A stretch of DNA of 64,000 bases from Rhodosporidiobolus odoratus. Lineage: Eukaryota > Basidiomycota > Microbotryomycetes > Sporidiobolales > Sporidiobolaceae. Below the pieces are notes generated by a model. It worked only from the letters and a program-made list of their open reading frames with translations. It did not search any database and was not told the DNA's origin. Both the position numbers and the translations under genes were made by a program. Positions 21,572 through 33,474 of this stretch are shown here, in pieces; position 1 is the stretch's first letter; each line of letters opens with the position of its first letter. The stretch is from NCBI GenBank assembly GCA_034387635.1, contig JAOANU010000001.1, positions 1,860,001 to 1,924,000 of the forward strand. Direction: 5' to 3'.

Positions 21572-22976
21572 GGCCGCTGGGGTATACGGGAGAAGGAGCC
21601 TAGCGTTGGGAGAGGAAAGGGAAAGAAGAACGAAGGCGAGAAGCCGAAGGAGGAGGACGCGCTGGTGCAACGCTGCAGAAAACCATCTCGCCCTCTTCAC
21701 ACAACACCTGCAGCGTGCTGTGCAGTCACGTCGTGTGCAGCACGTTGCATTGCACGTCTCTGCCAGCTTGTAACGCCTGACCTGCTAGGTCCAGGATCGA
21801 AGCCATGTTCAACCAATACTCGCTGCTTTTCTGCCGTTTGCTCGATTCGCGTCTTGGTCAAGCTGCCATCTACTGCAACGAACAAGCAGGGTGCTAGCGA
21901 GCAAAAGGACAGTCGACCGAGCGGGCAGTGCGCCTCTACCACGTGTGGAGCATCGTCTCAAAAAGCTTGGACGGCGAATGCAGCCAGGTAAGCTCTCCGG
22001 TGCGGTAGCTCACGATAAAAAGTGAACGGGAAGAGATCAGTATCGCATTGCGACGCAGCACGAGGGTAGGTACCACACTCCCTCGCGGCCACCAGTGCCG
22101 CCCATCTCCATGCCCCATCATTGCTCGCCAGAGGCGTGTAGGCCCTTCAACGTCACCCGCCCCGTCGCCGCTCGTCGTCATTGAGCCAGCACACGCCCTC
22201 CCCGATCCTCTCGCCCCTAAAGGTTCGAGGACAAGGTCGAACGGACGGGCAGCCCGATCCGACAAGATTGGTCGAGGTTCAAGGGGACGTTCCCCTCCCC
22301 CTTGCGAGGGAAAGCACCCGGAGGTGGAAAGGCCGGCGTCCATCTGGGCAGCTGGAACGACAACCAAGCAATCTCTAGAACCCGAAGGCTAGCGCATGCG
22401 AAGGCTGTAACTCTGCGGAAGGAGGAAGGGAATGTGGGTCAGCTACCATACACCTCGAGAGATGGTGGAGATGCGAGAGAGGTGACCTACTTATGCCGCC
22501 CATTTTTTAATTGTTTCACGAAGAAGAAGAAGAGAAGAGAGCGCGCTGGGTGAAGGTCGAGTTGAGCCCGGGTGACGTGGCAGAGACGGAACCCCCCTTT
22601 TCTTTTCTCTACCTTCACCCTTCTCCATCCTGCGCCAGTCGAGTCTCGCCTGCGCACAACAACGCGCACTTCATCCAGATTAGAGCGTCGACTCAGTGAC
22701 GAGCTCACCGACTGCACCTATCACCAGTCCATTCCAACCTGCCGACTTCTGCTCCTCCTTACCCCCTTGATTCCGTCTCTCTTCGACACCCTCAGTTCAC
22801 CGCACAACATACCTCTGGCTCTACCTGCGCTTCCAAGACCGTACTTCTGGACACCGAGACGTCCGATCGTGATCCGAAAACGCGTTCGCGCGTCACCCCT
22901 TCGCCTCTACACCTCTCTCCGTCACTCGCAAACAACCCGATCTCGCACGACTTCTTCGGCACAGGACATCAGCACC
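21572..22976. promoter_or_regulatory. Divergent ELO/AMS2 promoter region
   Basis: About 1.4 kb between two divergent starts. It holds several open frames of 60-110 codons on both strands, none with a recognisable product or clear splice partners. A CT-rich run before 22977 is likely AMS2 5' leader. A CACGTG E-box lies near 21940. Confidence 0.4.
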
Positions 22977-25900
22977 ATGTCCTTCGCTCTTCCCCTCGCT
23001 TCAGCATCTGATATGGCGCGTCGCGAGTCACACAATGCCTTCGTATCAACGTCAAGCGCGCCTTCGACGAGTGAGGGGCAATTTCACGCGACGAGCACCT
23101 TGGGCACAGCCGAAGCGGCGAAGAAGAGCGCACCCAACAAGGCGAGGAGGAGAGGCAAGGGCAAAGGTCGGATGATGATGAGTGCGTTCGACTTTCTTCG
23201 CGAGGTCATCGCGCAATCTGACTGACATCGTGTTACACGACGCTTCCTTTTCCGCTAATACGCATGTAGTCAAGATATTCTACTCTCTCAACTCTCCACG
23301 ATTTGGCTCTCCCGCTCCCAACGGCTCGTCAACTGCGCCCTCCGCACACTCGCCCGACTTCCTCGCCGTCCTCGACCCTGCTCTCGCACCGTCCCCCGTA
23401 GCCGCACCTACGCCTTCGAGCTTGCCTGGGCAGCTGGGACACGAGCTAAATTACTCGTGTATGGCGCGGCTGAGTGCGCCGGTATGGGTTCAAGTGCTCA
23501 ACGGGAAGAAAACGGATGGTTTTGAGGAAAGGCAGCAGTTCGGGCGGGTCACGCTCAAAACCTGCTTGAGCGCGATCTGCATCTCTCGGTACGCTCAACC
23601 GTCCATTTTTTCTCGTTCTCGAGCCCCGCTGACGATCGCTTTGCAGGCCGGAGCTCGTCTTCGATGCGTCAAAGGATTTCTCCGTTTCGGCGGTGGACCC
23701 TTACGAATCATCCCATCGACGCCAGCCCCCTGCCGGTTCAAACACACTCCGATCCAGCTCTTCTGGTACGACAGAAGGCGGCCGCGGACTCGTGGAAGGG
23801 AAGGGCATGCTGTCTTGGACGCTTGCGGAGAAGAAAGAGGGGACGACGATGGTTTGTGGGAAGATCTCCGGAGCGGACAGCGAGATGGTTAGGAACAGCA
23901 AGCGACGAAAGGGCGAGAATGGCGGGGTGCTCGGAGACTTCGTCGAGGACGAAGAAGAGAGTGGGGATGAATCGGAGGAGACGCTGGAAGTTTGGCTGCA
24001 GTTGACCGAGGTTTGTGTCTCTCGTCGCTTCCGGCGAATCTGTGCTGACATGTCCTCCCAACAGCGCGATGCGTTTACTCAAGGTCAATTCCTCGATTGC
24101 CTGCGTTCCTATCACAACCCCGTCCAGCATCTGCAGAGCGAAATGTCGGACTTCAACTCATCCCCGCCGAAACGTCAGGAATCTGCTGCGTTCGCACCTC
24201 GATCTTCGGGCGACCCCGTCAAGCGCAAACGACCGCGCGAGCAGCCCTCTCTGCCCATTCCTCCGGCTGCAGTCGCCGCTCCTCCAGCACCCTTCGCGAC
24301 ATCCCCTGCTTCCGCCACCCTCCCTTCCGACCTCTCCCTGCAGGACCCTCGACTTCTCGCACTCATTGGGCAGCTAGTCCCTTCTCTCGCACCCACTGCA
24401 CCAGCACCCCCTACTGCCCCTCTCGACTCCGCGCAAGCCCAAGCACTACTCCCCGCCCTCCAAACTCTTGCTCAGCTATACGGCCTCGACGTTACAGGCG
24501 CTCCCTCCGCACCCGCGCCAGTCCCACCTAGCTCCATCGCACCGTCTAGTGCCGCCCCTGGCCCGTCGTCTCACTTCGCGCCTTCTGAGCGTCCTCCTAC
24601 CGGCACTCCCGCCGCGAACGGAAAGGGCCTGCGCAAGAAGGAGCGCGAGACCTTTGCCACGATCGACCCGAACACGCTTCCAAACGTACCGCTCGGGAAG
24701 CAGAATCCGAGAGCGCCGAACGAAGGTTGCTCAAACTGCAAGAGGAAGAAGAGTACAGTGTGGCGAGAAGGCACGGGCGACGATGGCATCACGACTTCGG
24801 TTTGCAATGGTAAGCTCTTCGGCTCCATTTCCCCCCGTACAATCCTTACTGACTGGTTTCTTGGGTCTCACAGCGTGCGGCATGTTCTACAACAAGAACG
24901 GCTACCACCGCTCGAAAGCCGGGCAAGATGCTCAGGCTCCCGCCAACCTCGCTGCAGCGCCGGACCCTTCCTCCGCAGTCTCCGCTTCCACCTCGTCAGT
25001 CGGATCAGCACCCAAAGGCGGACGTTCTCTTCAAGGGCGCCTCACCGCTACATGCGAGGCCGACCTCAAAAAGCAGAAGACGAAGCGCAAGGTCTCTTCG
25101 GGCTCGGCAGACAGACACTTTGCTGCAGGCATCATCCCGCCGCTCTCGCCGTCTAAGCGCATAGGCCCCGGCTCACCTTCCCTCCACTTCAACTCGAGTT
25201 TCTCGCGAAGCGGTGGACGCGCGTACGGCGGGACCATGAGCTCTCCTGGACGCTCACCTCGCATGAAATATCGGCAAGCGGCCAACCTATTCCCGGCGAC
25301 CTCACCCGTACGTGGTCTCGGCGTCGACTACGATCTGGGCGGGGAAGGGAAGAGCGGTTCATTCGACTTTGGCAACCTCTTCGGCGGTCCCGGTAGTCCG
25401 AGTCCAGCAAGAATCGATCACAGCCGCCAAAGCAGCGGCGGGAAGAACCTGCCGAGCTATCTACTCACCGCCAGTCCCGGTACCGCCCTCGATCGCATTC
25501 TCAATGATACCAACATTGGCGTATTTAGCGGTATGCTCGGTGGACAGGCGGCCGTAGACAACATGCAGCTCGAGGAAACAGGCGGTCAGCAGGCGGCAGC
25601 TGAGGGAGGATTCGCCGATTTCGGCCTCTTCCTTCAACCGGGCAGTCCGACGCTCAACAAAGAAAACACTCGTCCTAAGCGGCAGTCCGGCCAGTCGAAC
25701 TCAGCCACCGAGGCGCCGACCCCCGACCTCGACTCGTTCGAATCGGTGCTCTCTTCCCTTCGCCGCGACTTTACGACCCGTCTGTCCTCGAACGCCCTTA
25801 CCGCCCCGTCGTCGCCTGCACCGTCGAGCCCTTGTATCCTCCCGCGCACAAGCGCTGCGAGTCCCGGCTCGAAGGGCAAGGCGCCCGCGACCAGCGGTCG

Positions 25901-26780
25901 TGCTCCGCCTTCGATCCTCGACTCTTTCATCGACGGTCTCGTGTCGGCTTTCGCTCTTGATGTCCCCGCCGACTCGGACAAGCTCAACGTCGGGAAGACA
26001 CCCGATTCTGATGCGTGGTCGCCTGCCAACGGGCAGAACGAAGATCAGACCGTCACGCTCGACTCGGCGGACATGAACGCCTCTCGTGTCGATGGCGATC
26101 TTGACTATTCCCACCTCGCTCCGAGTCACAAGGCGAGTCGGCGCGCCGCTTTCATCCCTTCCCATCTGATCGCTCCCTCCGACGACTTCGACTTTGGCTC
26201 TCTTCCGCCTTCCAGCCCACCCCAGCTTCCAAGCGAGGCCTTCCCGACACCCTCTGACTACGGCATCACCCCATCCGCCGATGGCGGGGACGGCGACGAG
26301 CGAGCTACTTCCAACCATGGCGATTGTGAAAGCGGAGCAAGCCCGCTCACGATCGAAGCTGTCGCCGAGAAAGTCGCGACGGAGCCGAACGAGGATGCCC
26401 GTAAAGCGATGATGGCGCTGTTGCAGTCGCTTGGCGCGAGTCCTGCTGGCAGCGACGCGTCGGTCAAGAAGGACGGGGCAGTCCAGCTCGCAGGTCCGGA
26501 TGGCGACAAGATCCAGCTCGATAGGTCGACCGTGAACCGCCTTCTCTCCCTCATATCCGCCAATCCCGCCTCCACTGCAACAGCCACACCAACCATACCC
26601 GCCCCTTCTGGCATGACTGCCTCGACCTCGTCTGCCACCCTTGTCCCGAACAAAGAGGAAGATCAGCCCGACCTTTCGGCTCTGGACCTCCTCAAATCCT
26701 TCGAACCGATCTCGGGCGACCATGGACAGCAGGTCAATGACCTTTTTGGCGATTTGTTCGGTAGTAATGTTAGATTGTAG
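22977..26780 (+). CDS. AMS2: Ams2-like SPT21-domain plus GATA-finger factor
   Basis: Fission-yeast Ams2 is a cell-cycle GATA factor that drives histone genes and supports CENP-A loading; its N-terminus resembles Spt21. Here the N-terminal domain reads IKIFYSLN, LNYSCMARLSAPVWVQVL, FGRVTLKTCLSAICIS, RPELVFDASKDFSV and GKGMLSW, matching the SPT21 pattern. After a Pro/Ala/Ser linker comes one zinc finger, GCSNCKRKKSTVWREG then VCNACGMFYNKNGYHRSK, with CxxC pairs and a GATA-like NACG. The remaining 600 or so residues are disordered, ending LFGDLFGSNVRL. The first intron is 23182-23269; another interrupts the finger between N and ACG. The TVWR in place of TPLWR suggests altered DNA recognition. 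The pairing of both domains makes the Ams2 call likely. Confidence 0.75.
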
Positions 26781-27122
26781 GGCCACGACCCGCGTACATA
26801 CTTGATAATTTCCTTTGGCTCTCCCTAGCATGCGCCTTTACCCTGTTGTCTTTCCCTCGTTATACGTCATCTATGCATTCTCTCACTATCCACTTTACCC
26901 ATCGCGCCCTTGCAATACCCAGCTTCAGCTTTACGTCGCCTCAAAAGGCTCAGTACGCGATGTCCCGAACGCTTCCCTTTCTGTTCCGTACGTGACTCGT
27001 CGGTTCGTCTTGCGCTTTCCGAGCTGATCCCTTCCTGGTCGTTCGCTCGCAGAAGAAGCTGCGGTGGGGCCTTGTCTTCCCTTCTTGCGCACCTTTGTCC
27101 TCGAAGTGACTCCGACCTCAAC
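26781..27122. other. Intergenic: AMS2 3' flank and next promoter
   Basis: Spacer of 342 bases, fairly T- and C-rich. Short plus-strand frames are present but without a start and splice pattern that would extend the next gene. Confidence 0.4.
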
Positions 27123-29209
27123 ATGAATCTTTCTGCTTCTGCCTACCGTCGGTGCATCCTGATCCTAGTCTCTTGCGTAACGACGATGACTACTCCCAAT
27201 GCGACTGACGACTCAACAGCCGGAATCGATGTGAGTGCTTTTTCTGCCTCGTCTTTCCTGTTGTGTGTTCATGCTAACCTATGTCCTGTCAGTGCCTCGT
27301 CACATACAACGCTATCCGAAATCGCCGGAGACGCGATCGGTTGAAGAGAACCTGCGACTCAGCATTGACGACACGTCCGACGGATCTCTTTTCGCCTCCC
27401 TCGCCCCTGCCTGCTGCCAATTCGACGCCCGCCAGACCGACCGCAGCCGGACGCTCTGAGCAAACAGCAACTTCAGCCTCCGGCGAGCTCACACCGCCTG
27501 CCTCGCCCACTCCTCCCTCCGTCTTTGTCGATGCCGAACCAGAAACACCTCGCAAGCGCCAACCCAGGCCTGCTTTCTTCCCTCATTCGCCCCCGCCCTT
27601 CTCAGATCTCCCACTACATCGAATGAGAGACGGTCCTTCGGGCGGTCACGGCAAGGGCTCCGACGGCACCTCGCAATTCGACACCGCTAGCTTTCCCATT
27701 CCACCGTTGCAACAGCCGGCTATTTCTTCCGATTCCTCTCCGCTCTCTTCCTCGCACGATCAATACTCAGCCAAGCCGTCCTCCAAGCTTGCTCGCCCGG
27801 CGCGCATCCCGAGACTCTACTCGGTTCCCAATGCGCCGCTGCCTGCGCCCTTTCAACAGCCCCCGACCCTACCTTCAAGCCAACCCCCGCTGGTCTCTCC
27901 GATTCTACCCTCTATACAGCTCGTCCGCACTTCCGCCGTCCCTATTCACCCTGGCGACTCTTTCTCGTTTACTCTCCGCGGATTCAATCTCCTCCCTTCG
28001 CTTCGCCAGTCACACACCTTCACCTTGACCTTCTCCGGTACCTCTCGCATACGTTCAGGTCGGGTTGCTGGACCATCTATGTCGCATCAACTCTTCAGCC
28101 TGGAAGCGCAGGTTGTCCTCGGCGGCCCGCTATGGTCGGGCAGCATCAGCGTTCCGGCTTCTTGCGTATGTGCCACATGCGGTCACGAGGGTGAGGTACC
28201 TTGGACTTTCCACCACCAAGATCCTGCCAGCGGAGGAGTTTACGATACGGCATTCTTGCTAGAGGCGGCTGCAGGGGATCTGAGAGCAAGCCTTGAGATC
28301 GATGTCTTGCCGAGACTGAAAGTCCCCACCGGTGACGGGTGGGAGCGGTGGCAAGCGCCGGTCGACCACGTGACCGGCAGCCTTCGCGGTCTGAAGTTGC
28401 AAAGTATCGAGGTGCGGTCTGACCTTCTCAAACGCGATTCCACTACGCCTGTTATCGCATATGGGGCTCACGCGTCTGCATGCGGTCTATGCAGCTCGCC
28501 TACAAGCATCCCCGATTGTCCCCTCCAGATCTCACCTTCGACTGCCCCCTCCTCCTTGAGACTTCCCTCCTCTTTCGTCGTTCACCAGTCTTCTCGCCTA
28601 TAAGTCTTGCCGCTCTCCTCGCCGCTCTCTCTTCTCTCTATACGACCGTCACTCTCGTCGCAGTCCTGATCGTCGCCGGCAACGAAGTCGTTCTTCCTCT
28701 CGGCGGTAGCTGGTCTTCCTCGTCACCGGTCGATGAATTTCGCCTCAAAGTCGATGCGGTTGCGGCGGACACGCTAGTCGTCACAGTCCGGCTACCGGTG
28801 ATCCCCAAGGCACTCGTATTTTCCGACTTGACTTCATGTGCCGGCTTTGCAGTTGGGGTGAGCCTTTCCTCCTGGTCTCCCTCCTCCTTGTCCGTCTGGC
28901 TGTGCTGAGGTATTCATCCTCGCCCGGGCCCTTCAATAGTTCCGCGTACATGTCCATATCGGCTCGGCCAACCACCCTGCAGGGCAGCTACACGTCGAAG
29001 CGCCGTTCCTGTCTTCCCCACGGTCACCTTCCTCCTCCGTCCCGTTGCCTGCTTTTCCCACGTCGAGGATCACTACCGCAGACACTTCGGCTGAAACCAC
29101 AGGCAAGATGCCGGAACCACACTCGGCCGCCGTAGTCAAAAGGGTATGGCACAGGCTGAGACGGATGGGAATGGCGATGCGCCGCAGGAGATTACGGGGA
29201 CGCGCATAG
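27123..29209 (+). CDS. Unrecognised 616-residue protein, possible beta-sandwich
   Basis: Introns 27231-27292, 28485-28528 and 28858-28987 join four exons into exactly 617 codons with stop. The start (MNLSASAYRRCILILVSC) is hydrophobic and could be a weak signal or anchor. A Pro/Ser-rich segment to about residue 200 has no fold. From about 230 the pattern alternates like beta strands: IQLVRTSAVPIHPGDSFSF, HTFTLTFSGTSRIRSG, SLEAQVVLGGPLWSGSI, and later VDEFRLKVDAVAADTLVV. One CxC-xx-C group (CVCATC) could bind metal. It ends in a basic MAMRRRRLRGRA. The strand order recalls arrestin-like sandwiches, but no diagnostic motif was found, so no function is assigned. The 44-base intron is short but restores the frame. 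Confidence 0.65.
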
Positions 29210-29399
29210 GATGGAGCTCCATAACTCGGTTCAGTAGTGATGTAGCTATCTTTCGGTATGTACACTCTGACCTGCGCTATCAGCTCGCGACGCAAAAACG
29301 TGCAGGCTCAGCTTCGTAAGGATATTGAGCGCTAGCTTTACGGATCGCGTTTGACCTGCTTTACTAACCACGGTACAACCCCCTTGAGCCCTTCGTTTG

Positions 29400-30760
29400 T
29401 CAATTCGGGGTCTTTGCCTCCTGGTCCTCCTGCCCAACGTCCTTCGGTATCAAAGCCATGCTCACCTCCCTCAACCTCCCATAACTCACAGCCGCACCCG
29501 CCTCTTTCAGCCGCACATACATGTTTCTTGACTCGTCGTTGTGAACCACGGTGTCCTGCATGCCATGGAGGAGGTAGGGCGGCGGGAAGGACGAGGTGAC
29601 ATCGAGGTGCGGGATGACAGGGCGAGCTTGCGCAGGTACAGCTGCGTCGAGATCGCGCAGCGGGAGCGTCACGAGCTTCTTCAACAGCCCTTGTACGCCC
29701 TAGAAGACGTCGACAGCTTGGGCTGTTTGCAGAAGGTAGAAGTAGTAGATCCCTCGACCGTCGGGAGTCCAGCCGATGTCTGTCCACACTGGCGGCAGCG
29801 ATTCAGGCGGTGCGTCTCGAAGCTGCTCGTAAGGTGAGAGATCGCTGAGTAAGGGGGTGTCGAGGAAGAAGGGCTCTACGAAGTTGAGAAGGTCAACGTG
29901 AACCAAGGGCGTTCTCGAGGAAGGAGGGAACAGAGCGGAAACGACCCTACCTGTCTTCTCCTTCAGGTCCAGTCCAGCATCAAGTCGCCGCCTTCTGCAT
30001 ACGAGGCGAGAATGGCTTTGAGACGGTAAGGCGAGTACAAGGCCTGCATCCGGTTGTTCAGTACTTCGGGCTCGTTCGGTCTGGATGAACCAAAAGCAGC
30101 GCACGGCGTAGTAAGCCACACAGTCACCACCTGAAGCATCCGACACCGACACTCGCTAGCAGCCGTCCTCCAACACTATACCGGATGTGCGGAGCTTCGA
30201 CTCAAGCTGGTCGCGGACGAAGATCAGACCGTCCTTGACGTCCTCGATGATCTGGAAGGCCGGATCGGGCAAGATGAGGGTCTAGTCGAACGACAGCTGC
30301 AGCGACAATGTTAAGCTAACTCAGTACCAAGAGCCTCCGAGAAAAGGACCAACCACGACGAATCCAGCAGCGAGGGCATCGTGTGAGGACTGTACAGTCA
30401 GGCCCACTGGATAGAGAAGGTGCTGCTACCTATTACGTACAGAAGAGCCATGTGCCAAGCCAGTCGTTCCAGCCGCGGTTACCGTCGCACATTCCGCCGC
30501 CTGCGAAAAAAACAAAAGACGTCCACAAAAAGGATGGTCCCCTGAGTGGCGGGATAGAAAGAGACTTCGAGCGGGCTCACCGCAGTAGTAACACAGCACC
30601 GGCGCCTTCTCCCACGCTGCCTTTCGAGACGAGATGTAAACGTCCGCTTTGTAGTCGATGCCTCGCAAGCGTTTGTAGGTAGGTGAACGTCAAGCGCTAC
30701 AGCTGGCCCATTGCCCATTGCTTCGCGAATTCCGTCCTGATCGATCTGTGCTAGATTAAA
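29400..30760 (-). pseudogene. Decayed alpha/beta-hydrolase (esterase/lipase type)
   Basis: Reading the minus strand gives successive hydrolase blocks in three frames: REAMGNGPAVALDVHLPT; GIDYKADVYISSRKAAWEKAP with VLCYYC joined by an intron to GGGMCDGNRGWNDW (the HGGG oxyanion-hole region); IIEDVKDGLIFVRDQLESKL; SVSDASGGDCVAYYA (where GxSxGG would carry the nucleophile); and a C-terminal FPPPYLLHGMQDTVVHND. In-frame stops fall after VLEDGC and after VDVF, and frame changes occur near 30670 and in the middle. The nucleophile motif is itself altered (SDASGG). With several independent lesions I call a pseudogene, not a spliced gene. Original substrate unknown. Confidence 0.75.
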
Positions 30761-31080
30761 ACGAAGCGCAGGAGCAATAGCTGGTTGACGGAGAACTCGA
30801 AAGGTGTCTGATCGCGCTCACGGGTGGGGCCAAACTCAAAGACCAAGACCAACGGTGTTCATAGGGAGGCATACCGTGAGAGCGACCGGGAGAAGAAGCT
30901 AGCGACCGGGAAGAGTTAGCATGCACATCGTGTAGCAGAGTGACGACCAGTCAGAAACTGAATCTACGGTTTTTTCCGACTCGCGAGGGTGAGCGTGATG
31001 TTGTTCCATCCCGTCTATGTTGGTGGCGTCGGAGCAGAGCGACCGGCCTCTCTACCTGCACGCTGCACTTGCTCTAGACA
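30761..31080. other. Intergenic beside pseudogene
   Basis: Gap of 320 bases between the pseudogene's 5' end and the ABC ATPase stop. A GACCGGGA-like unit recurs around 30888-30912 (agcgaccgggagaag and agcgaccgggaagag). No gene seen. Confidence 0.35.
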
Positions 31081-33112
31081 CTAAACCCTTTCCACCACTT
31101 CCCCGTTCTCCAGCTCCAATCTTCTTCCACAGCTCTCCGGCAGTTCCTCCTCAAAATGCGAGACGAGAATGACGGCCTGATGCGGCTCGAGCTCGTCGTC
31201 GACGAAACGCCGAACCTTCTCGATGGTCTGCTTGTCCATTCCGGAAAATGGCTCATCCAGGACGAGCAGAGGCGGACGCTTGACAAGCGCGCGGAGGAGG
31301 AGAATGAGAGACTGCTCGCCAGGTGTGAGTTCGGAAAAAGGGCGGTCGAGGAATGTGGGGGTAAGAAGCGGGTGGTTGAAGGAAGCGAGGAGAGACGAGA
31401 TCGAGGCGGCTTGTTCCGCTGTAGGCTTGCGGTAGGAGAAAACGGACTCGAAGCCAGTCACGATGGCCTGAGAGTGGGAGGATTGCAGTGAGTTAGCTGG
31501 TTGAGGTACAACTAAGAAGAAAGACACGAGAGCGTGTCGGGGAACGCACATCGTAAGCTGTCAGTGCATCGGTTCCGTACTTGCGAGGAAAGGCATTGAA
31601 GATCTCTGGCGAAACGTGCCCGATGTTGGATTGCACTGCGTAGATGCAAGCAGGGTAAGCGAGGCGGGATCGGACTGCAACAGGGAATAGACGGACAAGT
31701 AGCGGTAGCCTGCTTGTCTCGAGGTTTGCCGAACAGGTGGATCTCTTCCGTGAACGAACGAGGGTGATCACCAAGGATCAGCGAGAGAAGGGTGCTTTTG
31801 CCTGAACCTACAGAGGAAGAAGGAGTTGCATGAGCTCGACGATGCAAGGTCAACAGATTAAAGCACGCGACGCAGGCCAATCCGAAACGCCAAAGAGGGC
31901 GCGACGCACCGTTGTGACCTGCCAACACCCACCGTTCGCCTGCCCTTACCGTCCAGTCTACGTCCCGAAGGATTTTCCTCTCCTCCTGTCCCTCGCTCGG
32001 TCTCCCGTACGAGACGTTGATCTTTTTCAGTTCAATGACGGCCTTCCGTCCTTCGCCTTCCTTCTCATGCTCCTTCGCCTCCTGAAGTCGCCGCTCTCTT
32101 CTCGACTTTGTCGCTGCCCGCTGTGCTTGTCCCGCTTCGAGCAAGGCTTGAGCCTCCGGTGTGCCGAGCACTTGCTCCTTGGGACCGAGAGTGAGGGAGC
32201 CGGGTTGCTTCGCATCGACGAGGGCGATGTGGGTTACGAAGGGTGGAAGCTCATCTTGCGGACGGAGGACGAGGAGAACTCGTGGCGAGCGAGAGGCGTG
32301 CAAGGCGGTGAGCAGATCGACGAGAAGGGCGCGTGAGGAGACGTCAAGACCAGCTGCAGTGCAGAAGAGAACATCAAGCAAGATGAGCAAGCGGAGCATG
32401 GCAAAAAGAGCTAGTGCGAATAAAAGCCAGACGCACTGAGAGGCTCCTCGAGAATCAGCAGTTCGGGCCTGGCCAGCAGCGACTTTAGCACCCGAGCTCG
32501 GCGCGTCTGGCCGTTGCTCAGGGTGATGAGAGGAAGATCCAGGAAGCTTTCCATCCGAAGATCCTTTGCAGCCTTTTCAATTGCGCCGTCTTGCTGCCCC
32601 GAAGTTAACCGCAAGTGTTGCCGGACCGTAAGCTTGTCCTCCTCGCGGATCGAATAGTAACGCGCTGTATAGTCATCGAAGGCGCGTCCGGCACCCAGTC
32701 GGGTCTTGAAGGAAACGAATTGGAGGATGTCGTCGACTGTTGGCCGTCTTGGGCCGCCTTCTTCGAGTGAACGATCGATGTCAGCAAGGACGGACAGAAT
32801 GGGATGCAAGGCGGCGGATGTAGGGTGAAAGCGGGCTTGATGCTGGATCGCCGAGAGAAGGGCCAATTTGGTGGGAGACGAGGACGTCGGAGAAAGAATG
32901 GCCCAGCAGTCGGTGTCGGCGATAGTCAGGGACAAAGATTGGAACAGGGCATGCCTTGGCTCGTTCGATGGCACACCAAAGGGGAACACGGCGGCGTTCG
33001 TCGCTTCAAAGATGGGTGGTCGGGCGGACGAATAGCGAGCGGAAGCCGTAAAGTGCCGATGGTGGACACAAATTGCATGACGGGCAAGCCTTGCTCGCTG
33101 TAACGCGCGCAT
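31081..33112 (-). CDS. Two-domain soluble ABC ATPase (ModF/YDR061W type)
   Basis: Two nucleotide-binding domains and no membrane domain, like bacterial ModF and yeast YDR061W, whose roles are poorly known. The N-terminus (MRALQRARLARHAICVHHRH) is basic and lacks acids, as in mitochondrial presequences. Domain 1: CWAILSPTSSSPTKLALLSA at the Walker A site lacks the glycines of GxxGxGKST; its signature is LSNGQTRRARVLKSLLARP and its Walker B LLILEEPLS, split by an intron. Domain 2: GHNG-SGKSTLLSLIL (Walker A across an intron), signature LTPGEQSLILLLRAL, Walker B LLVLDEPFSGMD and the switch histidine in VILVSHFEEEL. Domain 2 looks active and domain 1 probably not. Start at 33112 is chosen for the presequence; an upstream in-frame start at 33178 exists. 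Confidence 0.85.
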
Positions 33113-33474
33113 CTCGGGAGGAATGTGTCGAATCCAAGCAACGAACTCAGACACGAACTGGTCGATCGACCTCCGCACGCTCCCGACGGAAAGATTTTCT
33201 TACGAGTGGAGGCAAAGGACGGAGTTGGCGGAAGACTGCGCTTTCCAGTGGTCGCAGCCAGCAGCATGCAGCCGTCCCTACGCTTCCTCCATCTCGTCTA
33301 GTCAGTCCAGCACAGCAGAGACCCCTCCTGTCGAGCCTGCCGGCTTTCTCGCCTCCGCCTGGCTTTACTTTCTCCATTCTGCCAGTGCTGCGAAGGCCGG
33401 GTCCGTTGCTCTGGTCTACCGCTATCCCGGCGCCGGTTCGACCTTACGACGCTGCTCCACGATCGGTTCAGTCT
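33113..33474. promoter_or_regulatory. Divergent ABC/velvet promoter
   Basis: The 362 bases lie between the ATPase start (-) and the chosen velvet start (+). Open frames extend across it on both strands, so either gene could start a little further out. Confidence 0.35.

Noticed and set aside
25701..26831. 376-codon minus-strand frame under AMS2
   Set aside because: Antisense of a Pro/Ser/Asp-rich exon, Arg/Val/Gly-rich with no domain.
26828..26842. GCCTTTACC resembling the U5 snRNA loop
   Set aside because: No U5 stem, and no Sm site at the expected distance.
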